Shown piece by piece: positions 9,241-18,322 of a stretch of 64,000 nt of DNA. Source of the stretch: Candidatus Eremiobacterota bacterium (GTDB taxonomy: Bacteria > Vulcanimicrobiota > Vulcanimicrobiia > Vulcanimicrobiales > Vulcanimicrobiaceae); NCBI GenBank assembly GCA_019235885.1, contig JAFAKB010000071.1, positions 78,643 through 142,642 on the forward strand. The letters run 5' to 3'. Each line of letters begins with the position of its first letter. The stretch's first letter is position 1. A model generated the notes under the pieces. It did no database searches and had not been told where the DNA came from. It worked only from the letters and a program-made list of their open reading frames with translations. A program made the position numbers and the translations under genes.

Positions 9241-9902
9241 TGAATCTCCAAGGTTTCTATGCTCGCCGAAAGGCGATCTAGGTAGTCCGTTGTGGTCTTC
9301 ACCACCCGCTCCCCTTTTCGTACGGCGGCCGCAAGGTCTTCGATCGCATGAATGACGTCGGCAAGCTCCAGAAGAGCCAGTCGCACCGTTTGAGGGCCAC
9401 CGCCGTATTTCAACTCAAATCCGTATCGGTCGGCGAGACGCTCGGAGAGTTGAGCCCAGGCATGCTGGATCTCCGTCCGCACCTGAACTTCGAAAGGCAG
9501 CGGAGCTGAGACGATTACGTGGACGGCCCGGTAACCGAATGACGGCTGGGTTCGCTTGTCATCCACCGACACCCTGCTGAAACGGGCGCAAATTCGCTCC
9601 ACCAAGCGTTCCTGCTCCTCTCCGTCGCCAACGACAATTCGCGCGCCTGCGATATCCTGGATTGCCGACAAACGCGCCGGCCGCCGTCGCCGAAGTTTCG
9701 CGACGATGGAGGGGATCGACTTATGAGGGCGCGATTCCACCGGGTAGGCGGAGAGTTCGCGCAAAGCGGCCGAAACCGAGGCGGTCACCTCGATGAAGCG
9801 CTCACGATAGCGATTCAGTAGCACGATGTCTTCGTCGGCCGGGTACTCACTGTTTCTCAGCCGCGACCCGAGCCGGTCCAACTCGGACTTGGAAGGATTC
9901 AC
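9237..9902 (-). CDS. RelA/SpoT-domain protein (small alarmone synthetase-like)
   Basis: A 221-aa protein with a stand-alone RelA/SpoT nucleotide pyrophosphokinase fold. RPHKSIPSIVAKLRR (about residues 49-63) fits the ATP-binding Arg/Lys patch, IQDIAGARIVV the strand carrying the catalytic Asp, FGYRAVHVIV the G-Y-R-x-x-H motif, and FEVQVRTEIQHAWAQ the conserved E-V-Q-x-R-T...H-A-W segment. There is no HD hydrolase, TGS or ACT domain. The GTG start overlaps the HMG-CoA lyase stop; the gene is less GC-rich than its neighbours and followed by an overlapping 89-aa gene. It could be a housekeeping small alarmone synthetase or a toxic toxSAS-type enzyme. Confidence 0.8.
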   Translation of the reverse strand: MNPSKSELDRLGSRLRNSEYPADEDIVLLNRYRERFIEVTASVSAALRELSAYPVESRPHKSIPSIVAKLRRRRPARLSAIQDIAGARIVVGDGEEQERLVERICARFSRVSVDDKRTQPSFGYRAVHVIVSAPLPFEVQVRTEIQHAWAQLSERLADRYGFELKYGGGPQTVRLALLELADVIHAIEDLAAAVRKGERVVKTTTDYLDRLSASIETLEIQ

Positions 9903-10849
9903 GCGTTGGCAGCGGCGAGGCGGGCGGTGCGGGCCTCGGCGGCTTCGAGGGCGGTGTAGGCGCGGGAGGCGTGGGGGCGGCCCAGCTTCGTTGCGATGAA
10001 ACGCGAGGCGGCGCGCAGCTTCGAGAGATCGATGCCGGTTTCGATGCCCATGCCGTGCAGCATGTAGACGAGGTCTTCGGTCGCGCAGTTGCCGGTCGCG
10101 CCGGGAGCGAACGGGCAGCCGCCGAGGCCGCCGGCCGAGGTGTCGTAGATGCGCACCCCGCAGGCCAGCGCGGCCAGCGTGTTGGCGAGCGCGGTGCCGC
10201 GCGTGTCGTGGAAGTGCAGGCCCAGCCGGTCGAGCGGCACGACGTCGCGCAGCGCGCCGACGACGTCGAAGACCTGGTTCGGCGTGCCGACGCCGATCGT
10301 GTCGGCGACGCTCAGCTCGTCGACGCCGAGCGCGAGCAGCTTTTCGCACACGCGTACGACGCCGGCGACCGGAACCTCGCCCTGGAACGGGCAGCCGAAC
10401 GCGGTCGAGATCGCCGCGCGCACCCACATCCCCCCAGCCTTCGCGCGCTTCACGACGCCGGCGAAGCGGCTCACCGACTCGTCGATCGTCATGTTGATGT
10501 TCGCTTTCGCGAACGCTTCCGACGCCGCGGTGAACACCGCGATCGCGCGCACGCCGGCCTCGACCGCGCGCTCGAGGCCGCGCTCGTTCGGAACCAGCAC
10601 CAGATACGTGCGGCCTTCGTCCTTGCGGATGCGGCGGAAGACCTCACCGGCGTCGGCCATCTGCGGGACGTGCTTGGGGCTCACGAACGAGGTCGCCTCG
10701 AGGATCGGGACGCCGGCCTCGGAAAGCAGGTCGCAGAAGCGGATCTTGTCCTCGGTCGAGATCGGCGTCGCCTCGTTCTGCAGCCCGTCCCGCGGGCCGA
10801 CCTCGCAGATCGTCACGCGCCGTGGCATCGCGCCGAGCGTCGTCGTCAT
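9899..10849 (-). CDS. Hydroxymethylglutaryl-CoA lyase
   Basis: A 316-aa DRE-TIM metallolyase that splits HMG-CoA to acetoacetate and acetyl-CoA, the last step of leucine breakdown. CEVGPRDGLQNE (about residues 15-26) is the catalytic Asp/metal motif, LGLHFHDTRG the metal-binding HxH segment, and GLGGCPFAPGATGN (about 259-272) the active-site cysteine loop diagnostic of HMG-CoA lyase. The ATG at 10849 overlaps the alpha/beta hydrolase stop. With the upstream carboxylase alpha subunit and enoyl-CoA hydratase it forms a leucine/isovalerate-type module. Confidence 0.92.
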   Translation of the reverse strand: MTTTLGAMPRRVTICEVGPRDGLQNEATPISTEDKIRFCDLLSEAGVPILEATSFVSPKHVPQMADAGEVFRRIRKDEGRTYLVLVPNERGLERAVEAGVRAIAVFTAASEAFAKANINMTIDESVSRFAGVVKRAKAGGMWVRAAISTAFGCPFQGEVPVAGVVRVCEKLLALGVDELSVADTIGVGTPNQVFDVVGALRDVVPLDRLGLHFHDTRGTALANTLAALACGVRIYDTSAGGLGGCPFAPGATGNCATEDLVYMLHGMGIETGIDLSKLRAASRFIATKLGRPHASRAYTALEAAEARTARLAAANA

Positions 10850-11619
10850 GGCAGCTGCTCCCCTCGCAGAAAACGGGCCGTCAGGTCGACGACCTGCGGC
10901 CACACGGCGTCGTCGTGCTTGAAGCGGCGAAAGATCGTCGCGAAGATGTTCTGCACCGCGCCGAGATTCAGATGGTTCGCTTCGTCGCCGTCGATGGTCG
11001 CGACCGGCATCGCGCCGTCGAGGTTCGCCGACTCGATCATCACCACGCCGTCGCTCTGAAAGTGGTACTTCGGCATCCGCCCGGCGACGTGGAGAAAGCG
11101 ATGGCCGTCGGGCATCACCCACGGTTTCTTGTCGAGCTTCCAGCGCTGCTTCTTCGGGTTGTCGGGATCGGGGACCCAGTGCCCCGCCGTGTCGTTGAGC
11201 CAGATCATGAACGGCGCCATGACGTCCATGTCGCGCAGCACGTGGATCGGCATCCGCGCCAGCCGCAGCGTCCCAGCCGCGTAGTTCGTGATCAGCCCGC
11301 CGTTCGGGGCGCCGACCTGCACCGAGGCGGCGATCTCCTCGGCGCGCTCCGGATACGCGCGCAGGAAGCCGCGGTTGACCAAACCGCCCGCGCTGTAGCC
11401 CAGCGTCACGACGGGAAAGGCGTTCGGCTCGCGCGCGTGCAGCCGGTCGAGGAAGGCGCGGAAGCGGTCGATCCGCTCGCGCAGCGGCTCGTCGTCCATC
11501 GGGAAGATCGTGCAGTCAAAACCGAACGCCGCCAGCCCGTCGAATCCGTTGCGCCCGTCGATGAACGTGCGCATCATCTTCGCCTGCTCGTTCCAGCCGG
11601 GGATCAGAATTACTCGCAT
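10846..11619 (-). CDS. Alpha/beta hydrolase
   Basis: A 257-aa alpha/beta-hydrolase-fold protein. MRVILIPGWNE supplies the first strand and oxyanion region, LGYSAGGLVNRG (about residues 92-103) is the G-x-S-x-G nucleophile elbow, and a late DGVVMIESANL plus DEANHLN could supply the acid and His of the triad. No signal peptide. It lies between the carboxylase and HMG-CoA lyase genes with a 4-base gap and a 4-base overlap, so it belongs to the same operon; thioesterase or lipase activity is possible but unproven. Confidence 0.75.
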   Translation of the reverse strand: MRVILIPGWNEQAKMMRTFIDGRNGFDGLAAFGFDCTIFPMDDEPLRERIDRFRAFLDRLHAREPNAFPVVTLGYSAGGLVNRGFLRAYPERAEEIAASVQVGAPNGGLITNYAAGTLRLARMPIHVLRDMDVMAPFMIWLNDTAGHWVPDPDNPKKQRWKLDKKPWVMPDGHRFLHVAGRMPKYHFQSDGVVMIESANLDGAMPVATIDGDEANHLNLGAVQNIFATIFRRFKHDDAVWPQVVDLTARFLRGEQLP

Positions 11620-11623
11620 GCGG

Positions 11624-13510
11624 TCAGGCGGGGCCGATCGTCACCAGGGTGGCGCCGCTGGTCACCAGCTCGCCGGGCTTGACGCGCACCTCGTTGACGA
11701 CGCCGGCGAGCGGCGCTTCGATGCGGTGCTCCATCTTCATCGCTTCCAGCACCACCAGCAGCGCGCGCTGCTCGACCACCGCTCCGGGCTGCACCTCCAC
11801 GCTCACGATCTTTCCCGGCATCGGCGCGGTCACGTCGCCCGACGCGGCGGCGTGCGCGGAGTGCTCGGCGTCGGCGCTCGGCGGCTCCGGCAGCGTCCAG
11901 CGCACCACCCGGCCCTCAACGGTAACCGTCCCGCCGCGCGCGTCGTACGTCGCGCCGCGCGCGTCCGCGACGAGCTCGCCGCTCACGTCGCCCGAAAGCG
12001 ACCAGCGCGAGCCGTCGCAGCTCGCGTGCGCGCGCACCGTGGTGCCGTCGACCGCGAACGCGAGCGGAACGCCGACGCCGCCCAGCCGCCAGGCACCCTC
12101 GCGCGCCAGCAGCGCCGCGGCGACGCGCCGCTTCGTTGCGTCGTCGACCCGCGCCGCGCCGAGCGTGAAGTGCGGCATCCGCTCGTCGAGGAACGCCGTC
12201 GTCGTCTCGCCGGCACGGTACGCTTCGTCGTCCGCGATCGCGCGGAGCAGCGGCAGGTTCGTCGCGACGCCGGCGACGGTCGTCTCGCGCAGCGTTTCGC
12301 TCATGCGCGCGACCGCCGCCCCGCGGTCCGCGGCCCACACGATGATCTTCGCGAGCAACGAGTCGTAATAGACCGGCACCTCGCTGCCCGCGCGAAACCC
12401 CGCGTCGACGCGCACTCCGGGCGCGCGCGGCACGTCGAACGCGGTGAGCGTCCCCGACTGCGGGAGAAAGTCGTGCGCCGGATCTTCGGCGTTCAGCCGC
12501 ACCTCGATCGCCCACCCGCGCGGGCTCAGATCGCCTTGCGCGAAGCGCAGCCGCTCGCCGCTCGCGACGCGCAGCTGCTCGTGCACCAGATCGACGCCGT
12601 AGACGAGCTCGGTCACCGGGTGCTCGACCTGCAAGCGCGCGTTCATCTCCAGGAAGTAGAACGAGCCGTCGTGCTCCAGCATGAACTCCGCCGTCCCGGC
12701 GTTCGTGTACCCGACGCTGCGCGCCGCGCTCACCGCCGCCTCGCCCATCCGCGCGCGCAGCGCCGGATCGAGCGCGACGCTCGGCGCCTCTTCGACGACC
12801 TTCTGGTGACGGCGCTGGATCGAGCACTCGCGCTCGCCGAGGTGCACGACGTTCCCGTGCGCGTCGGAGAGAATTTGGAACTCGACGTGCCGCGGGCGGC
12901 GCAGATACCGCTCGAGCAGTACGCTCTCGTCGACGAACGCCGCCTTCGCCTCGCGGCGCGCGCTCGCCAGCGCTTCACCGAAGGTCGTCAAGTCGGTGAC
13001 GACGCGCATCCCGCGCCCGCCGCCGCCGGCGCTCGCTTTGATCAGCAGCGGCGTGCCGATCGCCGTCGCCTCCGCGCGCAAGCGCGCGTCGCTTTGATCG
13101 TCACCGTCGTAGCCGGGGACGACCGGGACGCCGAACGCGCGCACGCGCCGCTTCGCGTCGATCTTCGAGCCCATCGCGGCGATCGCGTCCGGCGTCGGGC
13201 CGACGAACGTCAAACCGGCGTCGACCACCAGCTGCGCGAACGGCGCGCGCTCGCTCAAGAAGCCGTAGCCGGGATGGATCGCGTCGGCGCCGAGCGTCTT
13301 CGCCGCGGCGACGATCTTCTCGCCGTCGAGATACGACTCGCTCGCCGGCCCGGGACCGATCCGCAGCGAGGCGTCCAGCGCTTCACGAAAGAGCGCGCGC
13401 TCGTCGGCGTCCGAGTAGACGCCGACCGGCGAGATGCCCAGCTCGCGCGCGCCGCGCGCGACGCGGATCGCGATCTCGCCGCGATTGGCGATCAGCAGCC
13501 TGCGAATCAC
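11624..13510 (-). CDS. Acyl-CoA carboxylase alpha subunit (biotin carboxylase + biotin carrier)
   Basis: A 628-aa biotin-dependent carboxylase alpha chain. Residues 1-450 are the biotin carboxylase ATP-grasp module (RLLIANRGEIAIRV at the N-terminus, KASAGGGGRGM glycine loop at about 156-166, FLEMNARLQVEHPVTE at about 280). A divergent middle domain follows, and the last 75 residues are a biotinyl domain with the acceptor lysine in LEAMKMEHR. By context it fits 3-methylcrotonyl-CoA carboxylase (leucine pathway), but propionyl- or geranyl-CoA carboxylase share this architecture. The GTG start overlaps the hydratase stop. The matching beta subunit is not adjacent; a candidate is at 29303-30913. 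Confidence 0.93.
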   Translation of the reverse strand: MIRRLLIANRGEIAIRVARGARELGISPVGVYSDADERALFREALDASLRIGPGPASESYLDGEKIVAAAKTLGADAIHPGYGFLSERAPFAQLVVDAGLTFVGPTPDAIAAMGSKIDAKRRVRAFGVPVVPGYDGDDQSDARLRAEATAIGTPLLIKASAGGGGRGMRVVTDLTTFGEALASARREAKAAFVDESVLLERYLRRPRHVEFQILSDAHGNVVHLGERECSIQRRHQKVVEEAPSVALDPALRARMGEAAVSAARSVGYTNAGTAEFMLEHDGSFYFLEMNARLQVEHPVTELVYGVDLVHEQLRVASGERLRFAQGDLSPRGWAIEVRLNAEDPAHDFLPQSGTLTAFDVPRAPGVRVDAGFRAGSEVPVYYDSLLAKIIVWAADRGAAVARMSETLRETTVAGVATNLPLLRAIADDEAYRAGETTTAFLDERMPHFTLGAARVDDATKRRVAAALLAREGAWRLGGVGVPLAFAVDGTTVRAHASCDGSRWSLSGDVSGELVADARGATYDARGGTVTVEGRVVRWTLPEPPSADAEHSAHAAASGDVTAPMPGKIVSVEVQPGAVVEQRALLVVLEAMKMEHRIEAPLAGVVNEVRVKPGELVTSGATLVTIGPA

Positions 13511-14292
13511 CGCGCGGTCCAGCCGGCCCGGCGCCGCTCGAGGAACGCGCGCAGTCCTTCCTGCCCTTCCTCGCTCGTGCGCCGGCGCGCGATCGCCTGT
13601 GCGGTGATCGCGCGCGACTCCTCGTACGACGCCGCCGCGACGGTGACGATCAGCCGCTTCGCGGCCGCGACCGCCTGCGGTCCCGCGCTTTCGAGCTCGC
13701 CGGCGATCGCATCGACGGTGCCCTCGAGCGCGCCGGCGTCGACGACCTCGTGCACGAGCCCGATCGCCGCCGCGCGCCGGGCGTCGAACCGCTCGCCGCT
13801 CAGAAAGAGCCGGCGCGCGTGCGAAGCGCCGATCTTCGCCAGCACGAACGGTGAGATCACCGCGGGGATGATCCCGAGCTTCGTCTCGGTGAAGCCGAAG
13901 ACGGTCTCGCGCTCGGCGACGACCGCGTCGGCGACCGCGCACAAGCCTGCCCCGCCGCCGAGCGCCGCGCCGTGCACCTTCGCGATCACCGGCTTGGGGC
14001 AGCGGTCGATCGCACGGTACATGTCGGACATCGCCTCGGCGTCGCGCACGTTCTCCTCTTCCGAGAGCGCGAGCGAACCGCGCATCCAGTTCACGTCGGC
14101 GCCGCCGCAAAACGCCTTCCCCTCGCCTTCGAGCACGACGACGCGCAGTGCCGCGTCGGTGCCCAGCGCGACGAACGCGTCGCGCAGCCGCGCGATCAGC
14201 TCGGCGTTGAAAGCGTTGCGCACCGCGGGGCGAGCGAGCACGACGCGAGCGCGCGCTCCCTCGCGTTCGACGCGCAGAACGGAGTCCGGCAC
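13507..14292 (-). CDS. Enoyl-CoA hydratase/isomerase family protein
   Basis: A 261-aa crotonase-fold enzyme. RPAVRNAFNAELI matches the N-terminal crotonase signature, CGGADVNWM is the first oxyanion-hole segment, and KVHGAALGGGAGL (about residues 100-112) the second. It probably hydrates methylglutaconyl-CoA in the leucine route, given the adjacent carboxylase and HMG-CoA lyase genes. The GTG at 14292 (VPDSVLRVEREG) gives the family length; another GTG at 14334 would add 14 residues and leave only 53 bases to the divergent protease gene. First gene of the operon. Confidence 0.88.
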   Translation of the reverse strand: MPDSVLRVEREGARARVVLARPAVRNAFNAELIARLRDAFVALGTDAALRVVVLEGEGKAFCGGADVNWMRGSLALSEEENVRDAEAMSDMYRAIDRCPKPVIAKVHGAALGGGAGLCAVADAVVAERETVFGFTETKLGIIPAVISPFVLAKIGASHARRLFLSGERFDARRAAAIGLVHEVVDAGALEGTVDAIAGELESAGPQAVAAAKRLIVTVAAASYEESRAITAQAIARRRTSEEGQEGLRAFLERRRAGWTAR

Positions 14293-14387
14293 GGGCTCGG
14301 TCGTTCCACGGTGCGCTCGAGGCTTCCCCGGCACGGTCTGGTCGCGCGCGAGGTGGCGGCCGAGAATCCTGGGAACTGACCGGGATC

Positions 14388-17075
14388 ATGCGCCGTTTTT
14401 CCGTCGATATGGGTCATTTTCACCGTCTCGCTTGCTTCGCGTTGGCCGCTGCGCTGCTGTTCGGGCCGCTCTCGCCGGCCGCCGCGCAGGCCCCCGCCGC
14501 TCACTCCGTCGACGTCACGCGCGCGACGCTCTCAAACGGAATGCAGGTCGTCGTCCTGCGCGACACGCTCGCGCCGGTCGTGTCGACCTGGATGAACTAC
14601 TTGACCGGCTCCGACGAAGAGCCGATCACCGGGGTCGCCCACGCGCAGGAGCACATGCTCTTCCGCGGCAGCAAGACGCTCACGGCCTCGCAGTTCGCCG
14701 ACACGACCGCGATCACCGGCGGCACCTTCAACGCCGACACGCAGAACGAGCTCACGCAGTACTTCTTCGAGATGCCCTCGCAGTATCTCGACATCGCGCT
14801 GAACCTCGAGCGCTCGCGCGCCACCGGCGCGCTCGACGCGCAGAAGCTGTGGGACCAAGAGCGCGGCGCGATCACCCAAGAAGTTACGTCGGACAACTCC
14901 TCGGCGACGTTCCGGCTTTTTTCGAAAGCGGTCGAACACGTCTTCGCCGGCACGCCGTACGCCGACTTCGGGCTCGGCACCGTCGAGAGCTTCAAGAAGA
15001 TCCAGGCGCCCGATCTCAAGGCGTTCTACACCAAGTGGTACCACCCGAACAACGCGGTCTACGTGATCGCCGGCAACGTCGACCCGCAGCAGACGATCGC
15101 CAAGGTGAAGGCGCTCTTCGGGAACATCCCCGCCGCGAAGTTGCCGGCGCGCCGACCCGTGCACTTGCAGCCGCTCACGCCCCTGACGCTGCACGACAAC
15201 AGCTCCGACCCGATTACCGTCGTGTTCCTCGCCTTCCGCGTCCCCGGCTACTCGGACAAGGACTACTTCGCCTCGCAGATCCTCAACGACGTGCTGAACA
15301 GCCAGCGCGGCGCGCTGTACGACTTGCAAGCGTCGGGGAAAGCGCTCGGCACGTTCGCGCAGTCCGTCACCCATCCGGCGGCCGGGATGACCCTGGTCGG
15401 CTCGGCGGTTCCCGTGACGACGACCGGCGACAAAGCAGTGGCCGACATCAAAGCGGTGATCGACGGCTACAAGAAGACAGGATTGCCCGCCGATTTGGTC
15501 GAGGTCGCCAAGCAGCGCGAGGTCGCGCAGGCGCAGTTCGCGCGGAACTCGGTCTCGGGGCTGGCGTCCGCGTGGAGCGACTCGCTCGCCAACGAGCACC
15601 GCACGCCCGACGAGGACCTCGCCGGTTTGGAAGCCGTCACGCTCGACGACGTCAACCGCGTGCTGCGCACGTATTACGACGAGAACACCGCGACCGTCGC
15701 GATCTCGACGCCGAAGGAAGCCGCGGGCTCCGCGTTCGGCGGCCGCGTCGGCGAGGACAACACCGTCATTCCGACCGAGCACACCGGCTTGCCGGCGTTC
15801 GCGAAGCGCGTGCTGGCCGAGCTGCGCGTCCCCGAGGAGACGGTGAAGCCCGTCACCCAGACGCTCCCGAACGGCGTCAAGCTGATCGTCGTTCCCTCGA
15901 CGATCTCGCCGACGACGGTCGTGCGCGGCGAGATTCTCGGCAACGCCGGCCTCCAAGACCCGCCCGGCAAGGAGGGAATCGACGGGATCGTCGACGGCCT
16001 CTTCCAGTACGGCACGCAGACCTACGACCGCATCGCGTATCAGACCGAGCTCGACAAGATCGCGGCGAACGTCAGCGCGGGGCGCAGCTTCAGCCTCGAC
16101 GTGCTCTCGAAAGACTTCGACCGCGGCGTCGCGCTGCTCGCCGACGACGAGCTGCACCCGGCGTTTCCGCAACAAGCGTTCGAGATCGTCAAGCAGCAGA
16201 CCGTCGGCGCGCTCACCGGCGAGATGAAGAGCCCGGATTTCAAGGCCGGTCGCGCGTTCGCCGACGCGATCTACCCGGCGGGCGATCCGGCGCGCCGCTA
16301 CGCGACCCCGCAGACCGCCGGTGCCGTCACGCTCGACGACGTGAAGTCGTACTACGGCTCCACGTACCGCCCCGACCTCACGACGATCGTCGTCGTCGGC
16401 GACGTCACGCCGGAGCACGCGCGCGCCGCGATCGAGAAGTCGTTCGGCGCGTGGAAAGCGAACGGCCCGACGCCGAACGTGTTCTCGCCGCCCGTGCCGC
16501 CGAACAAGACGGCGCAGGCAGTGATCCCGGCGACGGGACGGATCCAGTCGGAGGTGCGGCTCGGCGAGACGATTCCGATCTCGTACAACGATCCCGACTA
16601 TCCCGTGCTGCACCTCGCCAACACGGTGCTGAGCGGCGGATTCTACGCTTCGCTCCTCTTCCACGACCTGCGCGAGCTGCACGGCTACGCGTACAGCGTC
16701 AACTCGAGCTTCAGCGGCGGCCGGAACCGCACGACGTTCAGCGTCACCTACGGCGCCGACCCGAAGAACGTCGCGCGCGCCGCCCGGCTGGTCGTCGACG
16801 ATCTGACCTCGCTGCAGAAGAAGCCGCTCGCGGCCGACCGGCTCACGCGCGCCAAGGCGCTGGTCGTCGGCGAGCTGCCGGTGGCGAAGGAGTCGTACGA
16901 CGGTCTGGCCGGCCAGCTGCTCTCGTACGCCTCGACCGGCCGCCCGCTCGACGAGGACAACCGCGAAGCGCAGGCCGCGCTGGCCGCGACGCCCGAGCGC
17001 GTTCGCGCGGCGATGGCGAAGTGGCTGCGGCCGAAGGATCTGGTTCGGGTCATCGTCGGCCCGGCGGGGAAGTAA
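14388..17075 (+). CDS. M16 family zinc metallopeptidase, two tandem modules, secreted
   Basis: An 895-aa protein with a signal peptide (hydrophobic core about residues 13-30, cleavage near AAAQA). The first M16 module has the inverted zinc motif HAQEH (HxxEH, about 84-88) and the downstream Glu region; a second module starts near residue 480 (TLPNGVKLIVVPS) and lacks HxxEH, so it is the inactive half as in pitrilysin-type and processing-peptidase-like proteins. Periplasmic or envelope peptide degradation is likely. ATG 14388 is used; an internal ATG at 14409 would also keep the signal peptide. It starts divergently from the hydratase operon. Confidence 0.92.
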   Translation: MRRFSVDMGHFHRLACFALAAALLFGPLSPAAAQAPAAHSVDVTRATLSNGMQVVVLRDTLAPVVSTWMNYLTGSDEEPITGVAHAQEHMLFRGSKTLTASQFADTTAITGGTFNADTQNELTQYFFEMPSQYLDIALNLERSRATGALDAQKLWDQERGAITQEVTSDNSSATFRLFSKAVEHVFAGTPYADFGLGTVESFKKIQAPDLKAFYTKWYHPNNAVYVIAGNVDPQQTIAKVKALFGNIPAAKLPARRPVHLQPLTPLTLHDNSSDPITVVFLAFRVPGYSDKDYFASQILNDVLNSQRGALYDLQASGKALGTFAQSVTHPAAGMTLVGSAVPVTTTGDKAVADIKAVIDGYKKTGLPADLVEVAKQREVAQAQFARNSVSGLASAWSDSLANEHRTPDEDLAGLEAVTLDDVNRVLRTYYDENTATVAISTPKEAAGSAFGGRVGEDNTVIPTEHTGLPAFAKRVLAELRVPEETVKPVTQTLPNGVKLIVVPSTISPTTVVRGEILGNAGLQDPPGKEGIDGIVDGLFQYGTQTYDRIAYQTELDKIAANVSAGRSFSLDVLSKDFDRGVALLADDELHPAFPQQAFEIVKQQTVGALTGEMKSPDFKAGRAFADAIYPAGDPARRYATPQTAGAVTLDDVKSYYGSTYRPDLTTIVVVGDVTPEHARAAIEKSFGAWKANGPTPNVFSPPVPPNKTAQAVIPATGRIQSEVRLGETIPISYNDPDYPVLHLANTVLSGGFYASLLFHDLRELHGYAYSVNSSFSGGRNRTTFSVTYGADPKNVARAARLVVDDLTSLQKKPLAADRLTRAKALVVGELPVAKESYDGLAGQLLSYASTGRPLDEDNREAQAALAATPERVRAAMAKWLRPKDLVRVIVGPAGK

Positions 17076-17120
17076 GGGGGCTTACGCCCGCCGGCGGCGG
17101 CGGCGTGGTAGCATCGCGGC

Positions 17121-17864
17121 ATGGACGGACTGGGGACGGCCCTGGAACAACTAGCCTCGATGCGACCGCCACCGCCGCCGCCGAGCGGGGCCGACGACGC
17201 CAACAAGGTCTGGTACTTGCGCCAGAACCGGCTCTTCGGCGAGGCCGCGGAAGCCGGGATCGTCTCGACCGAGCACCTCTTCACGATGTGCGAGATGCCG
17301 CGCGGAACGCGCGTGTTCGACCAAGGCGACACGACGCGAATCGTCTACATGGTCAAGCGCGGCGCGGTGCGGATCGCGCGCGAGACGCGTGACGGCAAGG
17401 ACGTCACCGTCGCGCTGCTCGGCGCGGGCGACTTCTTCGGCGAGGAGACGCTCTTCGACGACCAACCGCGCACGACGGTCGCGATCGTCGTCGAGGACGC
17501 GCTGCTGTGCACCGTGCGCGCGGACGACCTGTTCGCGGTGCTCGCGCGCGACCCGCAGCTCGCGATGAACGTCGCCAAGGTGCTGAGCGGAAAGCTCGGC
17601 GACGCGCGCGAGACGATGGAAGATCTCGCCTACGCGCGGGTCGGCGACCGCATCGTCCACCTCTACCGCAAGCTCGCCGCCGAGCACGGCGTGCGCGTCC
17701 CGGGTGGAACGCGCGTCGACCTGCGGCTCACCCACGCCGACGTCGCCTCGTTGGTCGGCAGCACGCGCGAGACGGTCAGCGCCGAGCTCGCCAAGCTGGT
17801 CGACGCCGGGCGGCTGCGCGCCGACGGCCGCGCGATCGTCGTTCCGCCGGAGGACCCGTCATGA
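17121..17864 (+). CDS. Crp/Fnr family transcriptional regulator
   Basis: A 247-aa regulator with an N-terminal Pro-rich stretch (residues 15-22), a cyclic-nucleotide-binding beta-roll (about 50-160; GDFFGEETLFDD is the phosphate-binding-cassette region), and a C-terminal winged helix with recognition segment THADVASLVGSTRETVS (about 205-221). It lacks an Fnr cysteine cluster. The stop overlaps the start of the thioredoxin-like gene, so it probably controls, or is controlled with, the redox genes downstream. Ligand not predictable. Confidence 0.92.
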   Translation: MDGLGTALEQLASMRPPPPPPSGADDANKVWYLRQNRLFGEAAEAGIVSTEHLFTMCEMPRGTRVFDQGDTTRIVYMVKRGAVRIARETRDGKDVTVALLGAGDFFGEETLFDDQPRTTVAIVVEDALLCTVRADDLFAVLARDPQLAMNVAKVLSGKLGDARETMEDLAYARVGDRIVHLYRKLAAEHGVRVPGGTRVDLRLTHADVASLVGSTRETVSAELAKLVDAGRLRADGRAIVVPPEDPS

Positions 17865-18322
17865 TCGCAGCGCTGTTCCTCGCCGCCGCCACGTCGCTCG
17901 CGCCGGTGCTCGCCGCGGCGCCGTGGGCGAACGCGGCCGGGCCGCCGCACCTCGCCGGGCGGGTCACCGTCGTCGACGTCTTCACCTTCAGCTGCATCAA
18001 CTGCAAGCACGTCACGCCCGAGCTGCGCAAGCTGCGAGACTCGATCGGCTCGAACGACCTCGCGATCGTCGGCGTCCACGCGCCCGAGCTGCCGGAGGAG
18101 CGCGTGCACAAGAACGTCGTGCAGGCGCTCAAGGACCAGGACATCACGTGGCCGGTCGTCTACGACGACAACTTCTCGGTCTGGAACGCGTACGGCGTCA
18201 GCGCGTGGCCGACGCAGCTCGTCTTCGACCGCCGCGGCAAGCTGCGCGCGACCTACGTCGGCGAAGGCTACGACGCGCAGCTCGAGCGCACCGTGCGCGC
18301 GCTGATCGCCGAGAAGACGTGA
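17861..18322 (+). CDS. Thioredoxin-like (TlpA-type) exported redox protein
   Basis: A 153-aa thioredoxin-fold protein with an N-terminal signal segment (AALFLAAATSLAPVLAAA). FSCINCKHV (about residues 44-52) holds the CxxC redox pair, and SAWPTQLVFD the cis-proline loop. It resembles the TlpA/DipZ-like group acting outside the cytoplasmic membrane. The ATG at 17861 overlaps the Crp stop, and its TGA overlaps the cytochrome start, forming a tight cluster with the molybdenum enzyme. Confidence 0.85.
   Translation: MIAALFLAAATSLAPVLAAAPWANAAGPPHLAGRVTVVDVFTFSCINCKHVTPELRKLRDSIGSNDLAIVGVHAPELPEERVHKNVVQALKDQDITWPVVYDDNFSVWNAYGVSAWPTQLVFDRRGKLRATYVGEGYDAQLERTVRALIAEKT

Noticed and set aside
14532..16682. 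A 716-codon frame antisense to the M16 protease
   Set aside because: The plus-strand frame has signal peptide and HxxEH; the antisense translation has no family pattern.
11510..17392. A 5.9-kb open frame on the plus strand across the carboxylase operon and protease gene
   Set aside because: Arg/Ala-rich, no domain, and opposite or out of frame to genes with clear motifs; high GC makes such frames common.
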